Positions 1 to 8,156 of a stretch of DNA of 19,487 nucleotides are shown here, piece after piece. Origin of the DNA: RGIG8748 sp045539515 (GTDB lineage Bacteria; Bacillota; Clostridia; UMGS1810). The position numbers and the translations under genes were made by a program. Under the pieces are notes generated by a model. That model ran no database searches and had not been told where the DNA came from. It was given only the letters and a program-made list of their open reading frames with translations. Location of the stretch: contig JAZQFN010000069.1 in the NCBI GenBank assembly GCA_045539515.1, positions 1 through 19,487 of the forward strand. Direction: 5' to 3'. Each line of letters begins with the position of its first letter. Within the stretch, counting starts at the first letter, position 1.

Positions 1-554
1 CCGGACTTCACGTTTCGCTTGCCGAAAGGATCACCCAACACGGTGTTCTTGTAGAGGTATATGGCGAAGGTGTGCTTATTCTTGGCGATAGCGGTATAGG
101 TAAGAGTGAAACTGCAATCGAGCTTGTCAAGCGAGGACACCGTCTGATTGCCGACGATGCTGTCGAAATTAAGAAGGTTTCGGCGATTACTTTGGTAGGA
201 AGTGCGCCGGATCTGATCAAGCATTATGTGGAATTGCGCGGCATTGGTATTGTTGACGTAAGGCGTATTTTCGGTATGGGTTCTGTTAAGGAATCCGAGA
301 AGATCGACCTTATTATTAATTTTGAAAACTGGGTTCAGGGGAAAATGTACGATAGATTCGGCTTGGATTCTGAATTTACCGAGATCCTCGGAATCAATAT
401 TCCGTCTATTACGGTTCCCGTAAAGCCCGGCAGAAACCTTGCCGTGGTTATAGAGGTTGCGGCAATTAACCACCGCCAGAAGCGTATGGGCTATAACGCT
501 GCAGAGGCACTTAACGAAAGATTGATGAGTGAAATGGAAAAAAACAGTAAATAA
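1..554 (+). CDS. hprK: HPr kinase/phosphorylase, C-terminal part (5' end off window)
   Basis: Bifunctional HPr(Ser) kinase/phosphorylase, which phosphorylates and dephosphorylates the PTS carrier HPr on a serine and so controls carbon catabolite repression in Firmicutes. The reading frame is open from base 3, giving 183 visible residues of a family usually about 310 long; only the catalytic domain is present. Visible marks are the P-loop GDSGIGKS at visible residues 28-35, the ADD stretch that follows, and the family signature ELRGIGIVDVRRIFGMGSV, close to the ELRGLGIINV-type HPrK signature. The C-terminal NHRQKRMGYNAA segment is also typical. The stop TAA is at 552-554, with the next gene 29 bp downstream, so this is probably the first visible gene of a long operon whose promoter lies off the window. 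The truncation is the window edge and not a mutation. Confidence 0.95.
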   Translation, partial: GLHVSLAERITQHGVLVEVYGEGVLILGDSGIGKSETAIELVKRGHRLIADDAVEIKKVSAITLVGSAPDLIKHYVELRGIGIVDVRRIFGMGSVKESEKIDLIINFENWVQGKMYDRFGLDSEFTEILGINIPSITVPVKPGRNLAVVIEVAAINHRQKRMGYNAAEALNERLMSEMEKNSK

Positions 555-583
555 TATATTTTAACATAAAGGAGAAAAGAAGT

Positions 584-1525
584 ATGTATTACATTGGTAT
601 TGACATTGGAGGCACAGGCATTAAGGCAGGTGTTGTAAAAGAAAACGGTGAGATTATCTGCAAGGGTTCCATTCCCACAGAAGCAGGTGCGGAGTATACT
701 GTTCTTGCAAAGCACATTGCAGATCTTTCCCTTCAGGTAATTAAGGATGCAGGCATTTCCATGGACGAAGTTAAGGCAATTGGTATGGGCTGCCCCGGAA
801 GTATAGACGACAAAAACGGTGTGGTAATTTATGCCAACAACTTAAATCTTTTAAATGCACCCTTGTGTGCAGAAGTGGGCAAGTATATCGACAAGCCCGT
901 ATACATCGGCAACGATGCCAACTGTGCAGCTCTTGGCGAATACTTTGCTCTGGATGATAAAAGCATCACCGATTTTATAGCGGTAACTCTCGGTACCGGC
1001 GTAGGCGGCGGTATTGTAATAGACGGCAAGCTCTTTACCGGTTCCAACGGTGTTGCAGGTGAGCTTGGCCATATGGTAACCGTAGTAGACGGTGAGGATT
1101 GCTCCTGCGGCAGAAAGGGTTGCTGGGAAGCATACGCTTCCGCTACAGCTCTTATAAGGGATGCAGAGCGTGCGGCTAAACTCAGCCCCGATTCTCTTGT
1201 GGCAAAGCTTATAGCTGAAAACGGCGGCAAGGCAAACGGTAAAATTGTATGGGATGCTATGCATGCAGGCGATAGCGTAGCTAAGGAAGTAATAGGAAAA
1301 TATATTCAGCATATTGCAGAAGGTATTGTAAATCTTATCAACATATTCCAGCCTCAGGTTATTGCAATCGGCGGTGGCGTAAGTGTTCAGGGCGATTACC
1401 TTCTTAACCCCGTAAAGGAATGCGTTGCTGACAGATGCTACGGTACACTCAAAACTGCAGAGCTTGTAATGGCTAAACTCGGCAACGATGCAGGTATTGT
1501 GGGTGCAGCATTTTTAGGAAAATAA
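584..1525 (+). CDS. glcK: ROK-family glucokinase
   Basis: Cytoplasmic ATP-dependent sugar kinase of the ROK family, most likely converting glucose to glucose 6-phosphate. The 313-residue length is normal. The N-terminal phosphate-binding loop is DIGGTGIKAG (residues 7-16). GNDAN at 109-113 carries the catalytic Asp111. GTGVGGG at 137-143 is the second phosphate loop. GELGH at 159-163 contributes a sugar and zinc ligand. The zinc motif CSCGRKGCWE has Cys173, Cys175 and Cys180. A C-terminal GGG motif (IAIGGGVS) closes the nucleotide site. GGAG at 571-574 lies 9 nt before the ATG. Its place directly after hprK fits the glycolysis and catabolite-control theme. ROK kinases vary in substrate (glucose, N-acetylmannosamine, fructose), so glucokinase is the best family call but the substrate is inferred. 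Confidence 0.92.
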   Translation: MYYIGIDIGGTGIKAGVVKENGEIICKGSIPTEAGAEYTVLAKHIADLSLQVIKDAGISMDEVKAIGMGCPGSIDDKNGVVIYANNLNLLNAPLCAEVGKYIDKPVYIGNDANCAALGEYFALDDKSITDFIAVTLGTGVGGGIVIDGKLFTGSNGVAGELGHMVTVVDGEDCSCGRKGCWEAYASATALIRDAERAAKLSPDSLVAKLIAENGGKANGKIVWDAMHAGDSVAKEVIGKYIQHIAEGIVNLINIFQPQVIAIGGGVSVQGDYLLNPVKECVADRCYGTLKTAELVMAKLGNDAGIVGAAFLGK

Positions 1526-1534
1526 TTAGTAGGA

Positions 1535-2455
1535 GTGGTCAAAATAGACACCTTGAATATAGTAAGGAATATTACATCCGAAGACAATATATTCATAAAT
1601 GAACCAATGGCCAATCATACCAGTTTTCGTACAGGCGGCGCGGCAAAGCTTTTTGTCACGCCGTCGTCCTGCGAAGAAACGGTTAATCTGGTCAACGCTT
1701 TAAGGGGAAATGTTGAAAATTTCGTTGTAATAGGCAATGGTTCAAATCTTCTGGTATCCGACAAGGGCTTTGACGGTACTGTTGTGTCCATAGGCAAAAA
1801 AATGTCGGATATAACCGTGGAGGGCACCACCATAAAAGCAATGGCAGGAGCATTTTTGTCACGTATTGCATACGCCGCCCAGAAGAATTCCCTTACGGGC
1901 TTCGAGTTTGCCTCGGGCATACCCGGATTTTTAGGCGGTGCCATAGTGATGAATGCCGGTGCTTACGGCGGTGAAATGAAGGATGTAGTTAGCGAAACCA
2001 CATACATTTGCGCAGACGGTACCGTAAAGGTCTGCCGGGGAGAGGAACACGGATTTGGCTACAGAAAGAGCCGTTTTACCAAGGACGATATTATTCTTTC
2101 TGCCCAAATTCAGCTTATGGAAGGAGATGCCCTGAAGATAAAGGCGCTCTCCGACGAGCTTAACTCTCAAAGAAGGGAAAAGCAGCCTCTGGAATACCCC
2201 AGTGCAGGCAGTACCTTCAAAAGACCGGAGGGATATTTTGCGGCAAAGCTTATAGATGATGCGGGCCTCAGAGGCTTTAGCGTAGGCGGTGCCATGGTAT
2301 CTCAAAAGCATTGCGGATTTGTTATTAACTACGATAATGCCACAAGTGACGATATATTTAATCTCATGAAGGAAATAAAGAGAATCGTGTTTGAAAAATT
2401 TGGTGTTACATTGGAGCCGGAAGTAAGATTTATAGGCGAGTTTCCGGAATTTTAA
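1535..2455 (+). CDS. murB: UDP-N-acetylmuramate dehydrogenase (MurB)
   Basis: FAD-dependent reductase of UDP-N-acetylenolpyruvoylglucosamine, making UDP-N-acetylmuramate in the second committed step of peptidoglycan synthesis; cytoplasmic. From the GTG the product is 306 residues, as expected. Flavin-binding motifs are GNGSNLLV (67-74), SGIPG (127-131) and the GGAIVMNAGAYGGE stretch. GYRKSRF (175-181) and PSAGSTFKRP (222-231), with a Ser proton donor, belong to the active site. The C-terminal LEPEVRFIG (293-301) supplies the conserved Glu295. The lack of an extra Tyr-loop insert suggests the short type found in Firmicutes. The start is uncertain: AGGAG at 1531-1535 overlaps the GTG itself, so initiation may occur downstream, for instance at the ATA at 1544 with ideal spacing. 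The gene follows glcK by 9 nt and is surely cotranscribed. Confidence 0.95.
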   Translation: MVKIDTLNIVRNITSEDNIFINEPMANHTSFRTGGAAKLFVTPSSCEETVNLVNALRGNVENFVVIGNGSNLLVSDKGFDGTVVSIGKKMSDITVEGTTIKAMAGAFLSRIAYAAQKNSLTGFEFASGIPGFLGGAIVMNAGAYGGEMKDVVSETTYICADGTVKVCRGEEHGFGYRKSRFTKDDIILSAQIQLMEGDALKIKALSDELNSQRREKQPLEYPSAGSTFKRPEGYFAAKLIDDAGLRGFSVGGAMVSQKHCGFVINYDNATSDDIFNLMKEIKRIVFEKFGVTLEPEVRFIGEFPEF

Positions 2456-2488
2456 AAATAAAGCATAAAGGATAAAGGAGGATTGGAT

Positions 2489-3418
2489 ATGTCATTTTCA
2501 TCCGACACAAAAAACGAGCTTTCAAAAATTAATAATGTATCCACCTCGGCGGCACTTTGCGAGCTTATGGGCGCAGTTGCCTACGGCAGCCGCATTAAGC
2601 GTGAAAAAGGTATCTTTAAGTTTATTACGGTTACCGAAAATCCAAAGGTTGCAAGACGAATTTTTCAGCTTATGAAGGACTGCACAGGCATATCATCTAA
2701 GATTAAGATACACAAAACCTCCGGCGGTAACGTGGTATACTATGTATATACGGAAAATGCCGATGCCATTGCTCTTATGGTTACTTTGGGCTTTATATCC
2801 AAGCCTTCGGAAATTAATTACCTTACCTCCATAAGAGTAAATACGGAGTATATAGACAAATCCGTAAAGATGAAGTCTTTTTTACGAGGTGCTTTTCTTA
2901 CCTGCGGTGCCATTATGAGTCCGGAAAAGAAATATCATATGGAGTATGCCACCTCCAACTACGGTCTTCACAATGACCTGTATATTGTTATGAAAAATCT
3001 CGGATTAAACCCCAAGGTTGTGGTGCGTGGTTCCAATATGGTAATATATTTTAAAAACAGTGAGGAAATTGCGGATATACTCACATCCATGGGTGCTTAC
3101 AAGGTGCTTATGGACTTCCACAACGCCAAGATTGTAAAGGAAATCCGCAACAACGTAAACAGAACAATGAACTGCGAAGCGGCAAATCTCCAAAAAATGG
3201 TGGATGCGTCCGTGGAGCAGGTAAGAGCAATAAACAAAATTATGGAAAGCGGCAAGTTTGATACACTTCCCGAAAGCCTTAAGGAAGTGGCGAGATTAAG
3301 ACTTGAATACAGAGATTATTCCTTAAAGGAGCTTGGAGAGCTTCTTGATCCGCCCCTCGGTAAGTCGGGCATTAATCACAGACTCAGAAAGCTTCAGGAA
3401 CTGGCGGAGAAACTTTGA
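2489..3418 (+). CDS. whiA: WhiA, sporulation/cell-division regulator with HTH
   Basis: DNA-binding protein of the WhiA family, which combines an N-terminal domain related to LAGLIDADG homing endonucleases (no nuclease activity known) with a C-terminal helix-turn-helix. It drives sporulation septation in Streptomyces and influences cell division and chromosome segregation in Bacillus. The product is 309 residues. The N terminus MSFSSDTKNEL is the family hallmark. The C-terminal HTH is seen in SLKELGELLDPPLGKSGINH. I chose ATG 2489 because AAGGAGGAT at 2475-2483 sits about 6 nt upstream; an in-frame TTG at 2483 overlaps that site and would only add Met-Asp. The stop codon shares one base with the dnaE start (TGATG at 3416-3420), so translation is probably coupled. 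In many Firmicutes rapZ and yvcK precede whiA; here murB does. Confidence 0.95.
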   Translation: MSFSSDTKNELSKINNVSTSAALCELMGAVAYGSRIKREKGIFKFITVTENPKVARRIFQLMKDCTGISSKIKIHKTSGGNVVYYVYTENADAIALMVTLGFISKPSEINYLTSIRVNTEYIDKSVKMKSFLRGAFLTCGAIMSPEKKYHMEYATSNYGLHNDLYIVMKNLGLNPKVVVRGSNMVIYFKNSEEIADILTSMGAYKVLMDFHNAKIVKEIRNNVNRTMNCEAANLQKMVDASVEQVRAINKIMESGKFDTLPESLKEVARLRLEYRDYSLKELGELLDPPLGKSGINHRLRKLQELAEKL

Positions 3419-6400
3419 TGAATAAGTTTACCCATTTGCATGTTCATACTCAGTACAGTCTCCTTGACGGAACATCGAAAATCGGCGAGCTTTTAGACAG
3501 GGCAAAGGAGCTTGGTTTCACCTCCCTTGCCATAACCGACCACGGTGTAATGTACGGTGCGGTGGAGTTTTACGAGGAAGCACAAAAAAGGGGTATAAAG
3601 CCCATAATAGGCTGTGAGGTATATACTGCCCCCGGAAGCAGACACTCACGGGTATACGGTGTTGACTCGGTTTACGGCCACCTTGTTTTGCTGTGCAAAA
3701 ATTATGAAGGCTACAAAAATTTAATGACTATGGTTTCTCTGGCACATACCGAAGGCTACTACTACAAGCCCCGTGTTGACAGAGAGCTTTTGTCCGCCTA
3801 TTCGGACGGTATTATAGCACTCTCGGGTTGCCTTAAGGGCGAAGTGAGTGCTTGTCTTATTTCTTCGGATTATGAAGGGGCAAAAAGAAAAGCTCTGGAA
3901 TATCGGGAGATTTTCGGAGAAGGTAATTTTTATCTGGAAATACAAAATCACGGCATAGAGGAGGAAGACCTTGTCCGTGAGGGTATGAAGCGCTTAAGCC
4001 GGGAAACGGGCATACCTCTTATTGCCACAAACGACATACACTATATTAAACGCGAGGATGCTCTCCTGCAGGATGTTGTAACCTGTATACAAACAGGCAA
4101 AAAAATTGACGACCCCGACAGGCTCAGATTCTTTGGAAGCGAGTTTTACCTTAAATCTCAGGAAGAAATGGAAGAGGCATTTTCCGATGTGCCCGAGGCT
4201 CTGGAAAACAGTGCGGATATTGTGCAAAAATGCAACCTTACCATAGACTTCGGAACCTTGCACCTGCCGAAAATCACCTTGGATACCACTCTTACCCACG
4301 AGGAATATTTAAGAAATCTCTGCATGGAGGGAGCCGGAGTAAAGTATCCTGAAATTACCGAAGAAATAACCAAGAGAATAGACTACGAGCTTGATGTTAT
4401 AAATTCAATGGGGTATACAGACTACTTCCTCATAGTGTGGGATTTTATAAAATTTGCCAAGGACAGCGGTATACCTGTTGGACCCGGCAGAGGAAGTGCC
4501 GCAGGAAGCATAGTGGCGTATACTCTTAATATTACGGAGGTAGACCCCCTTAAATATGACCTTCTTTTTGAAAGATTTTTAAATCCCGAGCGTGTAAGTA
4601 TGCCCGATATTGATATAGATATCTGCAACGAAAGGCGCGACGAGGTTAAGGAATATGTTACCCAAAAATACGGTACTACCAGGGTGGCAAGCATCATAAC
4701 CTTCGGCACTATGGCAGCCCGTGCTGCTGTTCGCGATGTGGGCAGGGTTCTTGGTATGGAGCCGGCTTTGGTGGACAGAGTTGCAAAGTCCATTCCCGAA
4801 ACTCCCGGAATTACCCTTTCGCAGGCTTTATCTATGGAGGGAGATTTAAAGAAGTACTATTCTCAGGACACAAGTGCCAAAAAGCTCATAGACCTTGCTC
4901 TTAAGGCGGAGGGCCTTGTGCGTCACGCTTCCACCCATGCTGCAGGTGTGGTTATAGCTGACGACGAGCTTACCTCTTATGTGCCGGTACAAAGTGCCGA
5001 CAAGGGTATCCTTACCCAATACCCAATGGGTAGCCTTGAGAAAATAGGACTTCTCAAAATGGATTTCCTTGGCTTGAGGAATCTTACAATTATAGATAAT
5101 ACCCTTCGCCTTGTAGAGAAAACCACAGGGCAGAAGATTGATATATCCAATCTTAATTACGATGACCCCAAGACCTTTGCCCTAATTCAAAAGGGTGACA
5201 CCGACGGAGTTTTTCAGTTGGAAAACCCCGGGCTTAAAGCATTTTTGCGTAAGTTTAAGCCTTCAAGGCTTGAGGATATTATAGCCACCACCAGTATATA
5301 CCGTCCCGGACCTATGGATCAGATACCGGCGTTTTTGAAAAATGTGCAAAATCCTAAGAACATCACCTATATGCACCCGCTTTTAAAACCTATACTGGAG
5401 CCTACCTACGGCACCATAATTTATCAGGAGCAGGTAATGAGCATAGTTCGTTCTCTTGCAGGTTATTCTCTTGGCAGAGCTGATCTTGTGCGCCGTGCCA
5501 TGGCAAAGAAAAAGCCCGAACAGATGGCAAAGGAAAGGGAAGTGTTTATAAACGGTCTTTTGGACGATAAGGGCAATGTGCTTGTGCCCGGTACAAGGCG
5601 CAAGGGCATAGATGATGCCGTAAGTAACAGAATCTTCGATATGCTTACGGATTTTGCCAACTACGCATTCAACAAATCCCACGCGGCATGCTATGCCCGG
5701 GTGGCGTATCAGACAGCGTATTTAAAAGCCAACTATCCCACCCAGTATCTTGTGGCACTTTTGGAGAGTCTGCTCGGTAACTCCCATAAGACGTTTAAGT
5801 ATGTAACAGGCTTTGCCCGCTATGGCATAAAGCTTTTGCCACCGGATGTAAATAAGAGTGCAGGAGGCTTTCTCCCCGAGGGCAAGAATGTGCGCTTTGG
5901 ACTTTCTGCTCTCAAAAACGTGGGTATGTCATTCCCTAACGCAATAGAAGCCGAACGCAAGCAGAACGGACCCTTTAAGAGCTTTACGGATTTTGTAAAC
6001 CGTATGGCAACCTATGATATGAACAAAAGGACTATGGAGGTTCTCATAAAGTGCGGAGCCTTCGACAGTATTCACCCCAATCGGCGCGAGCTTCTTCTTA
6101 ACTCGGAGCTGCTTGTTGATGCGGTGCAGAAGGACACCTTCGGCAAATCCCGGGATCAGGTGAGCTTTTTCGGCGAGATAGATGATGAGGGAGCAAATCT
6201 TGAAATGCAGGTTACCGATGTGGAGGACTTTACTCCGGCTGAAAAATTTGCTATGGAAAGCGACCTTTCGGGAATGTATTTAAGCGGTAACCCCATGAAA
6301 GAGTACCTTATGTATGGTGCTGCATTTTCTCAGGCGGCTGTCTACAGCATAAATGACGGCGATGTGGAAGAGGGCAAAAAGCTTAACCTTTGCGGAATAC

Positions 6401-6852
6401 TTACAAAGGTCAGTACCACCCGTACAAAAAGCGGAGTGTTCCTTTGCAATATGAGCTTTTCGGACTATTACGATACTGCAGAGCTTACAGCCTTTGAAAG
6501 CACCTACAATAAGTATCGTCATATCCTTAGTGAGGGTAGGGCGGTTATGATAACTGCCGTAGTTAAAAAGCGTAACGAAGAGATAAGCCTGTCTATGATC
6601 TCGGCAATAAGTCTTGAGGAAATGAATCTTCCTCAAAACCCTAGACTTTATGTAAAGCTCTCGGACAAGGCAATGATTAAAGAACTTAAGCCACTGCTCC
6701 ATAAGCACCGTGGCGACGGCTACCTGTGCCTTTACTGCGAGGACACCGGCGAAAAACTCGTTGCAGATAAAGCCCACGGAGTAAAGCTTACCAACGAGCT
6801 TGTGGGAGAGTTAAGTGATATTCTGGGTTTTGACAATGTAAGGATAAGGTGA
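3418..6852 (+). CDS. dnaE: DNA polymerase III alpha subunit, DnaE type
   Basis: Replicative DNA polymerase of family C, the chromosomal replicase core. Length is 1144 residues from the ATG at 3418, normal for DnaE1-like enzymes. In order: an N-terminal PHP domain starting with THLHVHTQYSLLDG and the TDHG motif; the palm with GPGRGSAAGS, catalytic Asp397 and Asp399 in PDIDID, and the third acidic residue Asp549 in KMDFLGL; the fingers region with RPGPMDQIP and FNKSHAACYA; then a C-terminal OB-fold-like segment (roughly 1000-1080) around LNLCGILTKV. It lacks the inserted exonuclease domain that marks PolC. The start at 3418 overlaps whiA's TGA by one base; an in-frame TTG at 3415 is less likely. 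Firmicutes normally also carry polC elsewhere, in which case this enzyme would make the initial primer extension. Confidence 0.97.
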   Translation: MNKFTHLHVHTQYSLLDGTSKIGELLDRAKELGFTSLAITDHGVMYGAVEFYEEAQKRGIKPIIGCEVYTAPGSRHSRVYGVDSVYGHLVLLCKNYEGYKNLMTMVSLAHTEGYYYKPRVDRELLSAYSDGIIALSGCLKGEVSACLISSDYEGAKRKALEYREIFGEGNFYLEIQNHGIEEEDLVREGMKRLSRETGIPLIATNDIHYIKREDALLQDVVTCIQTGKKIDDPDRLRFFGSEFYLKSQEEMEEAFSDVPEALENSADIVQKCNLTIDFGTLHLPKITLDTTLTHEEYLRNLCMEGAGVKYPEITEEITKRIDYELDVINSMGYTDYFLIVWDFIKFAKDSGIPVGPGRGSAAGSIVAYTLNITEVDPLKYDLLFERFLNPERVSMPDIDIDICNERRDEVKEYVTQKYGTTRVASIITFGTMAARAAVRDVGRVLGMEPALVDRVAKSIPETPGITLSQALSMEGDLKKYYSQDTSAKKLIDLALKAEGLVRHASTHAAGVVIADDELTSYVPVQSADKGILTQYPMGSLEKIGLLKMDFLGLRNLTIIDNTLRLVEKTTGQKIDISNLNYDDPKTFALIQKGDTDGVFQLENPGLKAFLRKFKPSRLEDIIATTSIYRPGPMDQIPAFLKNVQNPKNITYMHPLLKPILEPTYGTIIYQEQVMSIVRSLAGYSLGRADLVRRAMAKKKPEQMAKEREVFINGLLDDKGNVLVPGTRRKGIDDAVSNRIFDMLTDFANYAFNKSHAACYARVAYQTAYLKANYPTQYLVALLESLLGNSHKTFKYVTGFARYGIKLLPPDVNKSAGGFLPEGKNVRFGLSALKNVGMSFPNAIEAERKQNGPFKSFTDFVNRMATYDMNKRTMEVLIKCGAFDSIHPNRRELLLNSELLVDAVQKDTFGKSRDQVSFFGEIDDEGANLEMQVTDVEDFTPAEKFAMESDLSGMYLSGNPMKEYLMYGAAFSQAAVYSINDGDVEEGKKLNLCGILTKVSTTRTKSGVFLCNMSFSDYYDTAELTAFESTYNKYRHILSEGRAVMITAVVKKRNEEISLSMISAISLEEMNLPQNPRLYVKLSDKAMIKELKPLLHKHRGDGYLCLYCEDTGEKLVADKAHGVKLTNELVGELSDILGFDNVRIR

Positions 6853-7988
6853 AGCAGATGTTTTATATAGTTTTCATTATGATGCTTTTGTCGCTGATTA
6901 TTTCCAATTATTATATAGGATTAAGGATATTCGGCATTATTAAGCATTTTACAGCAAAGGACAGCAAGGCTGTGCCTGTTGTAGTAGGTGTTGTTTCCCT
7001 ACTTTTGCTGGTTTGCGGATTTATCCATGTTGTTGCACCGCTTCCCGGCTATGTAAAGTCCGCAATGAAGGTTATAAGTGCATATTGGATGGGCTTCTTT
7101 GTTTACTTTTTGCTGTTTTTTATTGGGGCAGATATTGTGGTGCTTTGCCTTAAAATATTTAAAAAGGCAACCCCGAAGGTAAGATTAGTATCAAGGATTC
7201 TGGCGGTGGTATTTACAGTTGTCACCATGACGTACGGTATGTATAACGGGGCAAATGTACGAACCAAAAGCTATAATCTTTCCCTTGGCGAAGATACCCG
7301 TGGTATGAAGATAGCCCTTGTGTCGGACATACATCTTGGTGCCGTAGGCTCGGAAGACAGGCTTACAGATATGGCGGAAGCCATAAACAAAGCGGATGTT
7401 GATTTGGTGTGCATTGCAGGAGATATATTCGACAACGACTACTATGCTGTAAATGACCCCGGAAAGGCTATACAAATCCTTAAAGGAATAAAAAGTAAAT
7501 ACGGGGCATATGCTTGCTTTGGAAATCACGACGCCGGCAACAGCGTGGACAAAATGAAGGAATTTCTGGAAGAGAGTAATATACATCTTCTTGCCGACAG
7601 TTACGTTAATATAGATAATCGCTTTATTCTTTTGGGCAGAAACGACCCTCACCCTATAGGGAAGGGTTTACCGGATGGTGGAAGAAGTGAAGCCGAAGAA
7701 GTTTTAAAGGGTACAGACGGCTCTCTGCCGGTAATTGTAATGGATCACAACCCCGGCTATATAGGTGAGTACGGCGATAAAGCAGATCTTATACTTTGCG
7801 GTCATACCCATAAGGGACAGATATTCCCCGGAAACATAATAACGGATTTAATGTACGAGGCGGACTACGGATATTACCGCAGAGATGAAAAAAGCCCTCA
7901 TGTAATTGTATCTTCGGGTGTGGGTACATGGGGACTTCCGGTGCGTGTGGGGACACAGAGTGAGGTTGTGATTATAACTCTGGAGTAA
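6849..7988 (+). CDS. Membrane-anchored calcineurin-like metallophosphoesterase
   Basis: Predicted membrane protein with a metallophosphoesterase catalytic domain of the YkuE / UDP-2,3-diacylglucosamine pyrophosphatase-like type; the substrate is unknown. Residues 1-135 contain about four hydrophobic segments (near 4-30, 42-64, 78-103 and 114-132). The catalytic domain runs from about 153 to 379 with the full metal-ligand set: DIH (Asp160, His162), GD (Asp192), GNHD (225-228), MDHNPG (His300) and GHTH (318-321). The GTG start at 6849 overlaps dnaE's stop by 4 nt. An in-frame ATG at 6858, preceded by AAGGTGA at 6847-6852, is an equally good start, giving 376 residues. Coupling to dnaE suggests constitutive expression. 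A lipid or nucleotide phosphodiester substrate at the membrane is plausible from family knowledge, but nothing in the sequence fixes it. Confidence 0.88.
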   Translation: MKQMFYIVFIMMLLSLIISNYYIGLRIFGIIKHFTAKDSKAVPVVVGVVSLLLLVCGFIHVVAPLPGYVKSAMKVISAYWMGFFVYFLLFFIGADIVVLCLKIFKKATPKVRLVSRILAVVFTVVTMTYGMYNGANVRTKSYNLSLGEDTRGMKIALVSDIHLGAVGSEDRLTDMAEAINKADVDLVCIAGDIFDNDYYAVNDPGKAIQILKGIKSKYGAYACFGNHDAGNSVDKMKEFLEESNIHLLADSYVNIDNRFILLGRNDPHPIGKGLPDGGRSEAEEVLKGTDGSLPVIVMDHNPGYIGEYGDKADLILCGHTHKGQIFPGNIITDLMYEADYGYYRRDEKSPHVIVSSGVGTWGLPVRVGTQSEVVIITLE

Positions 7989-8007
7989 TATGGCAAGCTC
8001 CGGGTTT
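7979..8007 (+). terminator. Weak candidate terminator ending the dnaE transcript
   Basis: TCTGGAG (7979-7985) can pair with CTCCGGG (7998-8004) using two G-U pairs, leaving a 12-nt loop and followed by TTTAATAC. The left arm overlaps the last codons of the phosphoesterase gene. The T run is short, so termination may be partial. No better terminator is visible before the glycosyltransferase promoter. Confidence 0.35.
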
Positions 8008-8063
8008 AATACATATTTATCAAAGGTTTGTTTCACATATGGTATATAATGTCTTCAGACTCG

Positions 8064-8122
8064 ACAATTGTTGACAAAAAGTAATAGTTATGATATCATT
8101 TAACATTGAGTGTTGATATCAT
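8064..8122. promoter_or_regulatory. Cluster of short palindromes over the promoter (putative operators)
   Basis: Three perfect short palindromes flank or overlap the promoter. ACAATTGT (8064-8071) abuts the -35 box and extends with one mismatch to a 14-mer. ATGATATCAT (8090-8099) covers the -10 box. TGATATCA recurs at 8114-8121, just after the predicted transcription start. The 9-mer TGATATCAT occurs twice, offset by 23 bp, close to two helical turns. This is the geometry expected of a dimeric repressor bound at two sites, but no regulator is identified. Confidence 0.45.
8071..8099 (+). promoter_or_regulatory. Sigma-A promoter of the glycosyltransferase operon
   Basis: A perfect -35 box TTGACA at 8071-8076 is followed after 17 nt by the -10 box TATCAT at 8094-8099. 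This predicts a start of transcription near 8106 and a leader of about 50 nt before the TTG start codon at 8157. The match is the best vegetative promoter in the window by eye. Confidence 0.75.
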
Positions 8123-8156
8123 AATTCACTTTTTGTGAAATTGGAGGATATAAACT

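Noticed and set aside
829..1312. Two minus-strand frames of 133 and 153 codons inside the glucokinase gene
   Set aside because: They lie antisense to a gene with complete ROK motifs, and have no ribosome site or recognisable domain.
2483..2488. TTG start two codons upstream for whiA
   Set aside because: It overlaps the ribosome binding site; ATG 2489 has correct spacing and gives the typical MSFSS N terminus.
6280..6777. Minus-strand frame of 165 codons inside dnaE
   Set aside because: It is opposite the OB-fold region of dnaE; no start signal or family feature is seen.
8008..8070. Riboswitch or small RNA upstream of the glycosyltransferase promoter
   Set aside because: The stretch is short and A/T-rich, with no recognisable conserved core or stable multi-stem fold.
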